From positions 1-33,737 of the forward strand of contig CAJNDD010000019.1 in assembly GCA_905221435.1 (NCBI GenBank): a stretch of DNA of 33,737 bases, given 5' to 3'. This document shows, piece after piece, positions 25,010 to 33,282 of the stretch. The stretch comes from a bacterium (GTDB lineage Bacteria > Bacillota > Bacilli > Lactobacillales > Streptococcaceae). Numbering within the stretch: position 1 is the stretch's first letter; the number at the start of each line of letters is the position of its first letter. Both the position numbers and the translations under genes were made by a program. The notes under the pieces are model-generated. The model was not told where the DNA came from. It worked only from the letters and a program-made list of their open reading frames with translations, and searched no databases.

Positions 25010-25246
25010 ATGACATTTGAAGAGATCCTGCCTGGATTAAAGGCTAAGAAAAAATACGTACGTACTGGTTGGGGAGGTGCTGAAAACTATGTCCAACTTT
25101 TTGACACCATTGAACAAAACGGGGTTGCCCTTGAAGTGACACCTTATTTCCTAATCAACGTGTTTGGAGAAGGAGAAGGTTTTTCCATGTGGAGTCCGAC
25201 ACCTTGTGATGTTTTGGCGACAGATTGGGTAGAAGTGCATGACTAG
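25010..25246 (+). CDS. Tad2-like / DUF2829 protein
   Basis: The 78-residue protein matches the DUF2829 pattern: TFEEILPGLKAKKKYVRTGWGG (an EAL..L..GK.V.R..W type start), then PYFLINV and the end W.PT..D.LA.DW. The family is now called Thoeris anti-defence 2-like because phage Tad2 binds and sequesters the cyclic ADP-ribose signal of Thoeris. Chromosomal copies are common and mostly unstudied. The ATG at 25010 follows AAAGGAG; an in-frame TTG seven codons earlier has no such site. It overlaps the next gene by 8 nt and opens a six-gene run. Binding of a nucleotide-like ligand is inference. Confidence 0.8.
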   Translation: MTFEEILPGLKAKKKYVRTGWGGAENYVQLFDTIEQNGVALEVTPYFLINVFGEGEGFSMWSPTPCDVLATDWVEVHD

Positions 25247-25937
25247 ACGTGTATTGATTACGGGAGTGAGCTCAGGTATCGGACTTGCTCAAGCTCGCCT
25301 CTTTTTAGAGAAGGGTTATCAAGTTTATGGGGTTGACCAAGGTGAAAATCCACTCTTACAGGGTGATTTCCACTTTCTACAGAGAGATTTGACCTTGGGC
25401 TTAGACCCTATTTTTGATTGGTGTCCTCAGGTTGATGTTTTGTGCAATACTGCGGGAGTTTTGGATGATTACAAACCCCTTTTGGAACAATCAGCCCAGG
25501 AAATTCAAGAGATTTTTGAAATCAACTACGTGACTCCTGTTGAGTTGACTCGACATTATTTGACACAAATGCTGGAAAGTAAAAAAGGAATTATTATCAA
25601 TATGTGCTCTATTGCTTCAAGCCTAGCTGGTGGCGGTGGACACGCCTATACCTCGTCTAAGCATGCCTTAGCTGGCTTTACCAAGCAGTTGGCTCTGGAC
25701 TATGCTGAAGCTGGAATTCAGGTCTTCGGTATCGCTCCAGGAGCGGTCAAGACAGCTATGACTGCTGCGGACTTTGAACCAGGTGGATTGGCAGACTGGG
25801 TAGCTAGTGAAACGCCTATCAAGCGCTGGATTGAGCCAGAGGAAGTAGCAGACCTTAGCCTTTTCTTAGCAAGTGGAAAAGCTAGCGCCATGCAAGGACA
25901 AATCTTGACAATAGATGGTGGTTGGTCTTTGAAGTAG
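25239..25937 (+). CDS. Short-chain dehydrogenase/reductase
   Basis: The 232-residue Rossmann-fold protein has the cofactor motif TGVSSGIG (8-15), NTAG, the catalytic Ser region (NMCSIAS) and Tyr-Lys in YTSSK, and the C-terminal GQILTIDGG typical of FabG-like enzymes. It probably reduces or oxidises a small carbonyl or alcohol with NAD(P). It should not be taken as FabG itself, which belongs in the fatty-acid cluster elsewhere. Its start overlaps the Tad2-like gene by 8 nt, so translation is coupled. The NUDIX gene follows 10 nt later. Confidence 0.9.
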   Translation: MTRRVLITGVSSGIGLAQARLFLEKGYQVYGVDQGENPLLQGDFHFLQRDLTLGLDPIFDWCPQVDVLCNTAGVLDDYKPLLEQSAQEIQEIFEINYVTPVELTRHYLTQMLESKKGIIINMCSIASSLAGGGGHAYTSSKHALAGFTKQLALDYAEAGIQVFGIAPGAVKTAMTAADFEPGGLADWVASETPIKRWIEPEEVADLSLFLASGKASAMQGQILTIDGGWSLK

Positions 25938-25947
25938 GAGAAGTTGG

Positions 25948-26427
25948 ATGGAAATCAAAAAACACTTTGGAGTCTATGGCACTTGCTTTGAAAATGGGAA
26001 GTTACTCTGCATTGAAAAAACGAGAGGCCCTTATCAACATCGTTATGATCTACCGGGCGGTAGTCAACAACTTGGTGAAGGACTGACGAAAACTCTGATT
26101 AGAGAAGTTTTGGAAGAAACAGGATATAAGCTTAAGGGTTACGCTAATCCTAGGATTTATGATGTGCTGGTTCAAGAAGATGGGCAAGACTTTGCAGTAC
26201 ACCATATCATGGCCTTTTATGATATAGTACTCGATTTTGAACACTCTCAAAATTCAATTTCTCAGGAGGTTCTTGATGGAAGTAATGATTCAGCAAATGT
26301 ACTTTGGTTGAATTTGGAAGAAATTACTACAGAAAATGCTTCTCCTTTAGTGTTGCAGGTTAAGGCAGAGTTACTAGGATTTCCAGAATTAGATATGACA
26401 AGCTATAGAAATTGGAAGGTGAAGTAG
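25948..26427 (+). CDS. NUDIX hydrolase
   Basis: The 159-residue protein has a complete Nudix box, GSQQLGE-x7-REVLEETGY (G-x5-E-x7-RE-x2-EE-xG), so it should be a Mg-dependent hydrolase of a nucleoside diphosphate linked to another group. Substrate is not readable. It lies 10 nt after the dehydrogenase and 7 nt before the acetyltransferase, with GGAGAAG as ribosome binding site. Confidence 0.92.
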   Translation: MEIKKHFGVYGTCFENGKLLCIEKTRGPYQHRYDLPGGSQQLGEGLTKTLIREVLEETGYKLKGYANPRIYDVLVQEDGQDFAVHHIMAFYDIVLDFEHSQNSISQEVLDGSNDSANVLWLNLEEITTENASPLVLQVKAELLGFPELDMTSYRNWKVK

Positions 26428-26434
26428 GGGGATA

Positions 26435-27163
26435 ATGAAACTATTTAAAACATGGAAGAAAAATATGGTTCTCTATGGTCTTAAATCTCAAATCGGATCT
26501 GTCTACCGAAATAGTGATAGGACAACGAGCTTTTATGATGCTGGGAATTTTCTATACCTAGCAGGGGAGTTGGATTCCAGATTTTGGGAAGATTTTGTTA
26601 GGAAATACGGTTTAGATTATAAGATTATTATTTCAGAAAATACCAATTGGCAAGATTTTCTGCATCGGAAAGTGGGGCTAAATTCTTTTACTCGCTATTC
26701 TTTTAAAGATAAGGCAAATTTTCAAGTTGAATTTCTAAATGATCTAGTTACTGATTTAGAGAAAGGTTACAATATTGTGCCTATTGATAATCAGATTTAT
26801 AACTGCTTTTCTGAGGAAGAATGCTCACAAGATTTACAGGGAGATTTTGAGTCCTATCAGGATTTTGTTTTAAAAGGTGGATTTGGCTTTGTGATTCTTA
26901 AAAATAATGAACTGATTGCTGGGATTTCCTCAAGGTTAGTTTACCGTGGAGCAGTTGAAGTGGAAGTTGCAACTAGACCAAACGAACAAGGAAATGGATT
27001 TGCTAAAAAGCTTGGTGCTGCAATGATTCTAGAGAGTTTAAATAGAGATATGTTTCCACTTTGGGATGCTCATAACAAGGCTTCCAAAAAAGTAGCAGAA
27101 TTTTTAGGATATGAGTTAGTTGAACCTTATGAAGCTTTTGAACTAGAGGAAAGTTTCATATAA
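26435..27163 (+). CDS. GNAT-family N-acetyltransferase
   Basis: The 242-residue protein has a C-terminal GNAT fold (about 150-235): GFGFVILKNNELIAGISSRLVYRGAVEVEVATRPNEQGNGFAKKLGAAMI, where the acetyl-CoA loop is the Q-G-N-G-F-A variant of QxxGxG/A, followed by WDAHNKASKKVAEFLGYEL. The N-terminal 140 residues are a separate domain as in the larger GNAT_acetyltran-like group. The acceptor is unknown. It sits in the middle of the co-directed run with a 7-nt gap on the left and about 40 nt on the right. Confidence 0.85.
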   Translation: MKLFKTWKKNMVLYGLKSQIGSVYRNSDRTTSFYDAGNFLYLAGELDSRFWEDFVRKYGLDYKIIISENTNWQDFLHRKVGLNSFTRYSFKDKANFQVEFLNDLVTDLEKGYNIVPIDNQIYNCFSEEECSQDLQGDFESYQDFVLKGGFGFVILKNNELIAGISSRLVYRGAVEVEVATRPNEQGNGFAKKLGAAMILESLNRDMFPLWDAHNKASKKVAEFLGYELVEPYEAFELEESFI

Positions 27164-27204
27164 TGATATCTGATATTGTATCTTTTAAGACGAGGTGAAT
27201 GGCT

Positions 27205-28053
27205 ATGAAAAACCAGATAGCCCTTAGTGGCGAGAAAATCGCTGAAAAAGTTTACCCACAACTATTTCACCATGTTGGTATGATTCGTGGGGAATACTTA
27301 CTGAGAGAGCTCAATCAAAACATCCTGTTACCAAGTTGTCAGCAATTTGTAAAAGATTATCTAGATACCATTTGCTCCTTGTACTCAGATGAAGAGGTTT
27401 GGTATCGTTTTTCAGAGTTAACAAATACAGAAGCTAATTGTTTAGAGGGGACTAAAGAGCATTTTGATGAAAATCATCCCTTGTTTGGATATAGAGGGAT
27501 AAGGCGTTTGCTGGCGTGTCCGAATGAATTTCAGGCTGAGGCACATGTCGTTACAGAAGTTTATCAAACCAATCCCAATCTGTCTGTTATTTTTCCTTTT
27601 GTCAATGATGCCGACCAATTAAAACAAGCTATTAGAGTATTGCGTGAGCATGGTTTTATTGGAAAAGTCGGCACAATGATTGAATTACCGTCAGCTTATT
27701 TTGACTTGGACAGAATAATAGAAACGGGTATTTCAAAGATTATAGTTGGAATGAATGATTTGACTTCTTTTGTTTTTGCGACTGTGAGAAACAGTCAATG
27801 GCATGATATGGAAAGTCCAATAATGTTAGATATGCTAAGAGATATGCAGGATAAAGCAAGGATAAAAAAGATTGACTTTGCTGTAGCAGGCTATCTGAAT
27901 ACTTCTTTCATACAAAAAATGAATCAGATGGGTATCAAGTGTATTATCCACTACAGTTCTATTCCAGAGATTTTTGATTTAGAGATTGATCATCCAGACC
28001 ACCTCAAACGTATAAAAGAAGTAAGTAAAAAATTACAAAGGAGCAACCCATGA
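27205..28053 (+). CDS. Stand-alone PEP-utilising enzyme TIM-barrel domain
   Basis: The 282-residue product matches only the C-terminal PEP-binding barrel of PEP synthase and pyruvate phosphate dikinase. Motifs in order: HPLFGYRGIRR (91-101, Arg R97 and R100), VIFPFVND (128-135), GTMIELPSA (156-164, metal Glu E160), and GMNDLTSF (182-189, N184/D185). Where the family has the catalytic Cys (SxCGx), this protein reads AVAGY (226-230), so Cys seems replaced by Ala. The ATP-grasp and phospho-His swivelling domains are absent here and nearby. The ATG at 27205 is preferred over 27199, which lies only 1 nt from GAGGTG. Its last bases overlap the ASCH gene by 4 nt. Confidence 0.8.
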   Translation: MKNQIALSGEKIAEKVYPQLFHHVGMIRGEYLLRELNQNILLPSCQQFVKDYLDTICSLYSDEEVWYRFSELTNTEANCLEGTKEHFDENHPLFGYRGIRRLLACPNEFQAEAHVVTEVYQTNPNLSVIFPFVNDADQLKQAIRVLREHGFIGKVGTMIELPSAYFDLDRIIETGISKIIVGMNDLTSFVFATVRNSQWHDMESPIMLDMLRDMQDKARIKKIDFAVAGYLNTSFIQKMNQMGIKCIIHYSSIPEIFDLEIDHPDHLKRIKEVSKKLQRSNP

Positions 28054-28490
28054 CACCGCAAGAAATGTGGAATGACTACAAGCAAATCAACCCCTCTATC
28101 GGAGATGAGATAGATGCCTGGGCTTTTGGAGTGGAAGCAGATCTCTTGGCAGATTTGGTTTTAAAAGGCGAAAAGACAGCAACTGCCTCGGCCTACGACC
28201 TCTATGCAATAGAGGACGAATCTCTTCCACAAGAAGGGACCTTCGATGTTATTTTAGACAGTCAAGATCAGGCTGTCTGCATTGTCGAAATTACCAAGGT
28301 TTCCGTTCAGTCTTTCAATCAAGTTTCTGCAGACCATGCCTACAAGGAAGGGGAGGGAGACAAATCTTTAGCCTACTGGCATCAGGTTCATGAGGACTTT
28401 TTCACCGAGTGTTTGAATGAAGCAGGCCTGACTTTTACCCCTGACAGCAAGGTTGTTTTGGAAGAATTTCGCAAGGTCTACCCACTCTAG
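28050..28490 (+). CDS. ASCH-domain protein
   Basis: The 146-residue protein is of the ASCH type, related in fold to PUA RNA-binding domains. The signature GEKTATASAYDLY (G40, K42, T43, T45) and E80 (IVEITKV) correspond to the Lys, Thr and Glu of ASCH proteins such as YqfB, an N4-acetylcytidine amidohydrolase; a related bacterial ASCH protein was reported as a ribonuclease. Which activity applies is open. It overlaps the PEP-barrel gene by 4 nt (ATGA), a sign of coupling, and ends the cluster. Confidence 0.88.
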   Translation: MTPQEMWNDYKQINPSIGDEIDAWAFGVEADLLADLVLKGEKTATASAYDLYAIEDESLPQEGTFDVILDSQDQAVCIVEITKVSVQSFNQVSADHAYKEGEGDKSLAYWHQVHEDFFTECLNEAGLTFTPDSKVVLEEFRKVYPL

Positions 28491-28550
28491 ACTGCAGAAG
28501 GAAGAAAGTTTTGGAAATTACCGTCCAATCCTTTTTTCTAAAGCAAAACA

Positions 28551-28593
28551 TGATATAATAAGTTTGTTTGAAGAAGAGTAAAACTCTTAAACT
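28551..28593 (+). promoter_or_regulatory. Promoter and leader hairpin of pepN
   Basis: TGATATAAT (28551-28559) is an extended -10 about 50 nt before the start codon; no clear -35 is seen. The leader holds nested inverted repeats, AGTTT/AAACT outside and AAGAGT/ACTCTT inside (28561-28593). Confidence 0.55.
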
Positions 28594-28610
28594 TAGAATA
28601 GGAGAAAACT

Positions 28611-31157
28611 ATGCAAGCAGTTGAACATTTTATTACGCAATTTGTTCCTGAACACTATGATTTATTTTTAGACTTGAGTCGTGAGACCAAGACCTTTTCT
28701 GGGAAGGTGACCATTACTGGTCAAGCACAGAGTGACCGTATTTCCCTTCACCAAAAAGACTTGGAAATCACTTCTGTAGAAGTTGCAGGTCAAGCTCGTC
28801 CATTTACAGTTGACCATGAAAATGAATCCCTTCATATCGAACTTGCTGAGGCAGGTCAAGTTGAATTGGTCATCGCCTTTTCAGGAAAAATTACAGACAA
28901 CATGACAGGGATTTACCCTTCTTATTACACAGTTGATGGAGTGAAGAAGGAAGTCTTGTCTACTCAGTTTGAAAGCCATTTTGCGCGTGAAGCCTTCCCA
29001 TGTGTGGACGAGCCTGAAGCCAAAGCAACTTTTGACCTCGCTCTTCGTTTTGACCAAGCAGAAGGTGAAGTTGCCTTGTCAAACATGCCAGAAATTGATG
29101 TTGAAAACCGTAAGGAAACAGGCATCTGGAAGTTTGAGACAACACCTCGCATGTCTTCTTACTTGTTGGCCTTTGTTGCTGGTGATTTGCAAGGGGTAAC
29201 GGCTAAAACTAAAAACGGTACCCTCGTCGGTGTCTACTCAACGAAAGCCCATCCACTATCTAACCTTGATTTCTCACTAGACATCGCCGTTCGCTCGATC
29301 GAGTTTTACGAAGATTACTATGGAGTTAAGTATCCAATCCCTCAATCACTTCACATCGCCCTTCCTGACTTCTCAGCTGGTGCTATGGAAAACTGGGGTC
29401 TTGTGACCTACCGTGAAGTGTACTTAGTTGTGGATGAGAACTCAACCTTTGCTAGCCGTCAACAAGTTGCCCTAGTTGTAGCACATGAGTTGGCTCACCA
29501 ATGGTTTGGAAACCTCGTGACTATGAAATGGTGGGATGACCTCTGGCTCAATGAAAGCTTCGCAAACATGATGGAATACGTCTGTGTGGATGCCATCGAA
29601 CCAAGTTGGAATATCTTTGAAGATTTCCAAACAGGTGGGGTTCCAGCTGCGCTTAAACGCGATGCGACGGATGGCGTGCAGTCTGTTCACGTCGAAGTCA
29701 AACACCCAGATGAAATTAATACGCTCTTTGATGGCGCTATCGTCTATGCCAAAGGAAGCCGTCTTATGCACATGCTTCGTCGCTGGCTCGGTGATGCGGA
29801 TTTTGCTAAAGGCTTGCATGCTTACTTTGAAAAGCACCAGTACAGCAACACCATCGGTCGTGACCTTTGGAATGCCCTTGGTCAGGCATCAGGACGTGAT
29901 GTCGCAGCCTTCATGGATTCTTGGTTGGAACAGCCTGGCTATCCAGTTCTCACTGTCAAAGTTGAAAATGATGTCTTGAAGATTTCACAAAAACAATTCT
30001 TTATCGGTGAGCATGAAGACAAGAACCGCCTCTGGGTGGTGCCACTTAACAGCAACTGGAAAGGTCTACCAAATACACTTGAAACTGGAAGTATCGAAAT
30101 TCCAGGCTATGCAGCTCTTCTTGCTGAAAATAAAGAGGCTCTTCGTCTCAACACTGAAAATACAGCCCACTATATTACCGACTATCAAGGAGACTTGTTA
30201 GAAGCTGTTCTTGCTGAGCTAGAGACACTTGATAACACAAGCAAACTACAAATCGTTCAAGAACGTCGTCTGCTTGCTGAAGCAGGGCACATTTCTTATG
30301 CAGACTTGCTCCCAGTCCTTGATAAACTTGCTAAGGAAGAGTCTTACCTTGTTGTTTCAGCTGTTTCTCAAGTGATTTCTGCCCTGGAGCGCTTTATTGA
30401 TGAAGGAACAGAAACTGAGAAACCCTTTAATACACTCGTTGCTAAATTAGCTCGTCACAACTATGACCGTCTTGGCTTTGAAGCTAAAGATGGTGAATCA
30501 GATGAAGATGAATTGGTTCGTCAGTTGACTATTTCCATGATGATTCGTTCAAATGATGTGGAAGCTAGTCAAGTTGCTAGCCAAATCTTTGCGACTCACA
30601 AGGAAAATCTTGCAGGACTTCCAGCAGCAATTCGTGCTCAAGTTCTCATCAATGAAATGAAACACCATGAGACCAAGGACTTGGTCGCAACTTATCTGGA
30701 CCTCTACACTCATGCCACAGATGCTGTCTTCAAACGTCAGTTGGCAGCTGCTCTAGCATACAGTACAGATGCTGACAATATCCAAACCTTGATTAGTTCA
30801 TGGAAGGACAAATTTGTGGTGAAACCACAAGACCTTTCTTCATGGTACCTCCAATTCCTCGGACACCAAGCAACTCAAGAAACTGTTTGGGTATGGGCGC
30901 GCGAAAACTGGGATTGGATAAAGGCGGCTCTTGGTGGAGACATGAGCTTTGACAGCTTTGTCATCTTCCCATCACATATCTTTAAAACTGAGCAACGCTT
31001 GGCAGAGTACAAGGAATTCTTTGAACCGCAACTTTCTGACCTAGCTCTTAGTCGTAACATCAGCATGGGGATCAAGGATATCGCAGCGCGTGTTGACTTG
31101 ATTAAGCGTGAGAAAGCAGCAGTAGAAGCTGTTATAGCCCAATATGCTAAAGCTTAA
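28611..31157 (+). CDS. pepN: Aminopeptidase N (M1 family)
   Basis: PepN is a cytosolic zinc aminopeptidase that removes N-terminal residues from peptides, important for using imported peptides. The 848-residue protein has the exopeptidase motif GAMENWG (257-263) and the zinc site H292-E293-x2-H296 with E315 (HELAHQW...WLNESFAN), followed by the M1 helical C-terminal domain (from about 500). Length is normal for streptococcal PepN (about 850). No signal peptide. Codon use is strongly biased. A long-stem terminator follows at 31176. Confidence 0.97.
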   Translation: MQAVEHFITQFVPEHYDLFLDLSRETKTFSGKVTITGQAQSDRISLHQKDLEITSVEVAGQARPFTVDHENESLHIELAEAGQVELVIAFSGKITDNMTGIYPSYYTVDGVKKEVLSTQFESHFAREAFPCVDEPEAKATFDLALRFDQAEGEVALSNMPEIDVENRKETGIWKFETTPRMSSYLLAFVAGDLQGVTAKTKNGTLVGVYSTKAHPLSNLDFSLDIAVRSIEFYEDYYGVKYPIPQSLHIALPDFSAGAMENWGLVTYREVYLVVDENSTFASRQQVALVVAHELAHQWFGNLVTMKWWDDLWLNESFANMMEYVCVDAIEPSWNIFEDFQTGGVPAALKRDATDGVQSVHVEVKHPDEINTLFDGAIVYAKGSRLMHMLRRWLGDADFAKGLHAYFEKHQYSNTIGRDLWNALGQASGRDVAAFMDSWLEQPGYPVLTVKVENDVLKISQKQFFIGEHEDKNRLWVVPLNSNWKGLPNTLETGSIEIPGYAALLAENKEALRLNTENTAHYITDYQGDLLEAVLAELETLDNTSKLQIVQERRLLAEAGHISYADLLPVLDKLAKEESYLVVSAVSQVISALERFIDEGTETEKPFNTLVAKLARHNYDRLGFEAKDGESDEDELVRQLTISMMIRSNDVEASQVASQIFATHKENLAGLPAAIRAQVLINEMKHHETKDLVATYLDLYTHATDAVFKRQLAAALAYSTDADNIQTLISSWKDKFVVKPQDLSSWYLQFLGHQATQETVWVWARENWDWIKAALGGDMSFDSFVIFPSHIFKTEQRLAEYKEFFEPQLSDLALSRNISMGIKDIAARVDLIKREKAAVEAVIAQYAKA

Positions 31158-31175
31158 TTCGTTCGAAATGTAAAC

Positions 31176-31223
31176 AAAAACTCAACTTTCTATCTTAAAA
31201 GAAGAGAGAGTTGAGTTTTTTTT
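31176..31223 (+). terminator. Terminator of pepN
   Basis: AAAAACTCAACT (31176-31187) pairs with AGTTGAGTTTTT (31209-31220), followed by more T. Its right arm overlaps the first half of the putative CiaR box. Confidence 0.85.
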
Positions 31224-31242
31224 AAGGCAATTTTGGTATAAT
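31210..31242 (+). promoter_or_regulatory. ciaRH promoter with putative CiaR box
   Basis: GTTGAG (31210-31215), five T, then TTTAAG (31221-31226) fits the CiaR direct repeat (NTTAAG-N5-WTTAAG) with one mismatch. TATAAT (31237-31242) follows after exactly 10 nt, the spacing I recall for CiaR-activated promoters. This suggests that CiaR controls its own operon. Confidence 0.6.
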
Positions 31243-31266
31243 AATCATAACAAGGAGGAGTTTCTG

Positions 31267-31941
31267 ATGATAAAAATCTTATTAGTGGAAGATGACCTGG
31301 GTCTGTCAAACTCAGTATTTGACTTTTTAGATGATTTTGCAGATGTCATGCAGGTTTTTGATGGAGAAGAAGGTCTCTACGAAGCTGAAAGTGGCGTCTA
31401 TGACCTGATTTTGCTTGACCTGATGTTGCCTGAAAAAAATGGATTCCAAGTCTTGAAAGAGTTGCGAGAAAAAGGAATTACGACACCAGTTCTGATCATG
31501 ACTGCCAAAGAAAGTTTGGATGACAAGGGACATGGTTTTGAGCTTGGAGCGGATGACTACCTCACCAAGCCTTTCTACCTAGAAGAACTCAAAATGCGGA
31601 TCCAAGCCCTTCTCAAGCGTTCAGGTAAATTTAATGAAAACACTTTGACCTATGGGGATATTGTTGTCAACCTTTCAACGAATGAAGTGAAGGTGGAAGA
31701 TACTCCTGTGGAACTACTCGGAAAAGAGTTTGAGTTATTGGTTTACTTCCTTCAAAATCAAAATGTCATTCTTCCAAAGACACAAATTTTTGACCGTCTA
31801 TGGGGATTTGATAGCGATACGACGATTTCCGTTGTAGAAGTCTATGTCTCAAAAGTTCGTAAGAAATTGAAGGGAACAGCCTTTGCTGAAAATCTTCAAA
31901 CCTTGCGTAGTGTCGGGTATATTTTAAAAGATGTTCAATAA
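31267..31941 (+). CDS. ciaR: Response regulator CiaR
   Basis: CiaR is an OmpR-family regulator that controls csRNAs, htrA and other genes affecting competence, beta-lactam tolerance and autolysis in streptococci. The 224-residue protein has an N-terminal receiver with acidic pocket E8-D9-D10, phosphoacceptor D51 (LILLDLMLP) and TKPF with its conserved Lys, then a winged-helix DNA-binding domain ending in the [21 protein letters not shown] signature. AAGGAGGAG precedes the ATG. It overlaps ciaH by 11 nt, and its location after pepN matches pneumococcus. Confidence 0.96.
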   Translation: MIKILLVEDDLGLSNSVFDFLDDFADVMQVFDGEEGLYEAESGVYDLILLDLMLPEKNGFQVLKELREKGITTPVLIMTAKESLDDKGHGFELGADDYLTKPFYLEELKMRIQALLKRSGKFNENTLTYGDIVVNLSTNEVKVEDTPVELLGKEFELLVYFLQNQNVILPKTQIFDRLWGFDSDTTISVVEVYVSKVRKKLKGTAFAENLQTLRSVGYILKDVQ

Positions 31942-33268
31942 ACTAAAAAAAACATGGTATGCGGATGATTTCAGCTATTTCATTCGAAACTTTGGAGTGT
32001 TCACCCTGATCTTCTCTGCTATGACCTTGATTATCCTCCAGGTCATGCACTCGAGTCTCTACACTTCTGTAGATGAAAAACTCCAAGCCCTTAGTAGTAG
32101 TCCCCAAGCGGTTATCCAGTTAGCCCTGAATCGGGCAACAGAAGAGGTCAAAGATATTCAACCCGCAACTGCGGATGCCAGCAAGGCTGAAATCAAACCC
32201 AATGTCAGCTCTAATACGGAAGTCTTGCTCTTTGACAAGGATTTTAATCAGCTCTTACTGGGCAATCGTTTTTTAGGCTTGGACAAGATCAAGCTGGACA
32301 AGAAAGAATTGAATCACATTCGCCAAATCCAAGTTATCAATAGCTACGGTCAGGAAGAAACTTACCGGATGATCTTGATGGAAACAAATTCGTCCACTGT
32401 TTCAAGCAACGTCAAATATGCGGCGGTCTTGATCAATACCAGCCAGCTTGAGCAAATCAGCCAAAACCACGAGCATTTAATTGTTGTAGTCATGGCTAGT
32501 TTCTGGCTCCTGTCTTTAATTGCCAGTGTTTACTTGGCACGTGTCAGTGTCAAACCCTTGCTGGAAAGTATGCAAAAGCAGAAGTCCTTTGTTGAAAATG
32601 CGAGTCACGAACTGAGAACGCCTTTGGCCGTTTTACAAAATCGTTTAGAGACTCTCTTTCGAAAACCAGAAGCAACGATTATGGAATCCAGCGAAAGTAT
32701 CGCTTCGAGTCTTGAAGAAGTTCGCAACATGCGCTTCCTCACGACCAATCTTCTCAACCTTGCACGTCGAGATGATGGAATTAAACCAGAAATAGCAGAA
32801 GTTTCTCCGCAATTCTTTAAAACAACTTTTGCTAACTATGAGTTGATTGCTTCTGAGAATGATCGTATTTTTGAGTATGAAAATCGGATTTATCGTCCCT
32901 TCATGACCGATCAGTTGCTTCTAAAACAGCTCATGACCATCCTATTAGACAATGCCATCAAGTATACCGAAGAAGATGGGAAAATTGAGTTTGTAGTTCA
33001 TGCTACAGATCGCCACCTCTATCTAACAGTAACGGATAACGGAATTGGAATTTCAGCTCCTGACAAGAAGAAAATCTTTGACCGCTTTTACCGTGTAGAC
33101 AAGGCAAGGACTCGTCAGAAAGGTGGCTTTGGTCTTGGACTATCTTTGGCCAAGCAGATTGTTGATGCTTTGCGAGGAACGATTAGCGTGAAAGATAACA
33201 AACCTAGAGGAACGATTTTTGAAGTTAAGATCGCTATTCAATCTCCTTCAAAACGTAAGAATAAATAA
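31931..33268 (+). CDS. ciaH: Sensor histidine kinase CiaH
   Basis: CiaH is the membrane sensor that phosphorylates CiaR. The 445-residue protein has two membrane helices (about 21-39 and 183-202) enclosing an extracellular sensor of about 140 residues, then a dimerisation/phosphoacceptor helix with H226 ([10 protein letters not shown]) and an ATPase domain with N-box [12 protein letters not shown]1 DNGIGIS, F-box FDRFYR and G2 GGFGLGL. Thr at 230, a site of activating mutations in resistant pneumococci (T230P), is unchanged. The ATG lies inside the end of ciaR. An IS3-type element begins 15 nt after the stop. Confidence 0.96.
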   Translation: MFNKLKKTWYADDFSYFIRNFGVFTLIFSAMTLIILQVMHSSLYTSVDEKLQALSSSPQAVIQLALNRATEEVKDIQPATADASKAEIKPNVSSNTEVLLFDKDFNQLLLGNRFLGLDKIKLDKKELNHIRQIQVINSYGQEETYRMILMETNSSTVSSNVKYAAVLINTSQLEQISQNHEHLIVVVMASFWLLSLIASVYLARVSVKPLLESMQKQKSFVENASHELRTPLAVLQNRLETLFRKPEATIMESSESIASSLEEVRNMRFLTTNLLNLARRDDGIKPEIAEVSPQFFKTTFANYELIASENDRIFEYENRIYRPFMTDQLLLKQLMTILLDNAIKYTEEDGKIEFVVHATDRHLYLTVTDNGIGISAPDKKKIFDRFYRVDKARTRQKGGFGLGLSLAKQIVDALRGTISVKDNKPRGTIFEVKIAIQSPSKRKNK

Positions 33269-33282
33269 AAAAGACAGTTTTA

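Noticed and set aside
29472..29837. Antisense 121-codon frame in pepN
   Set aside because: It is opposite the zinc site of pepN and results from biased codon use in a highly expressed gene.
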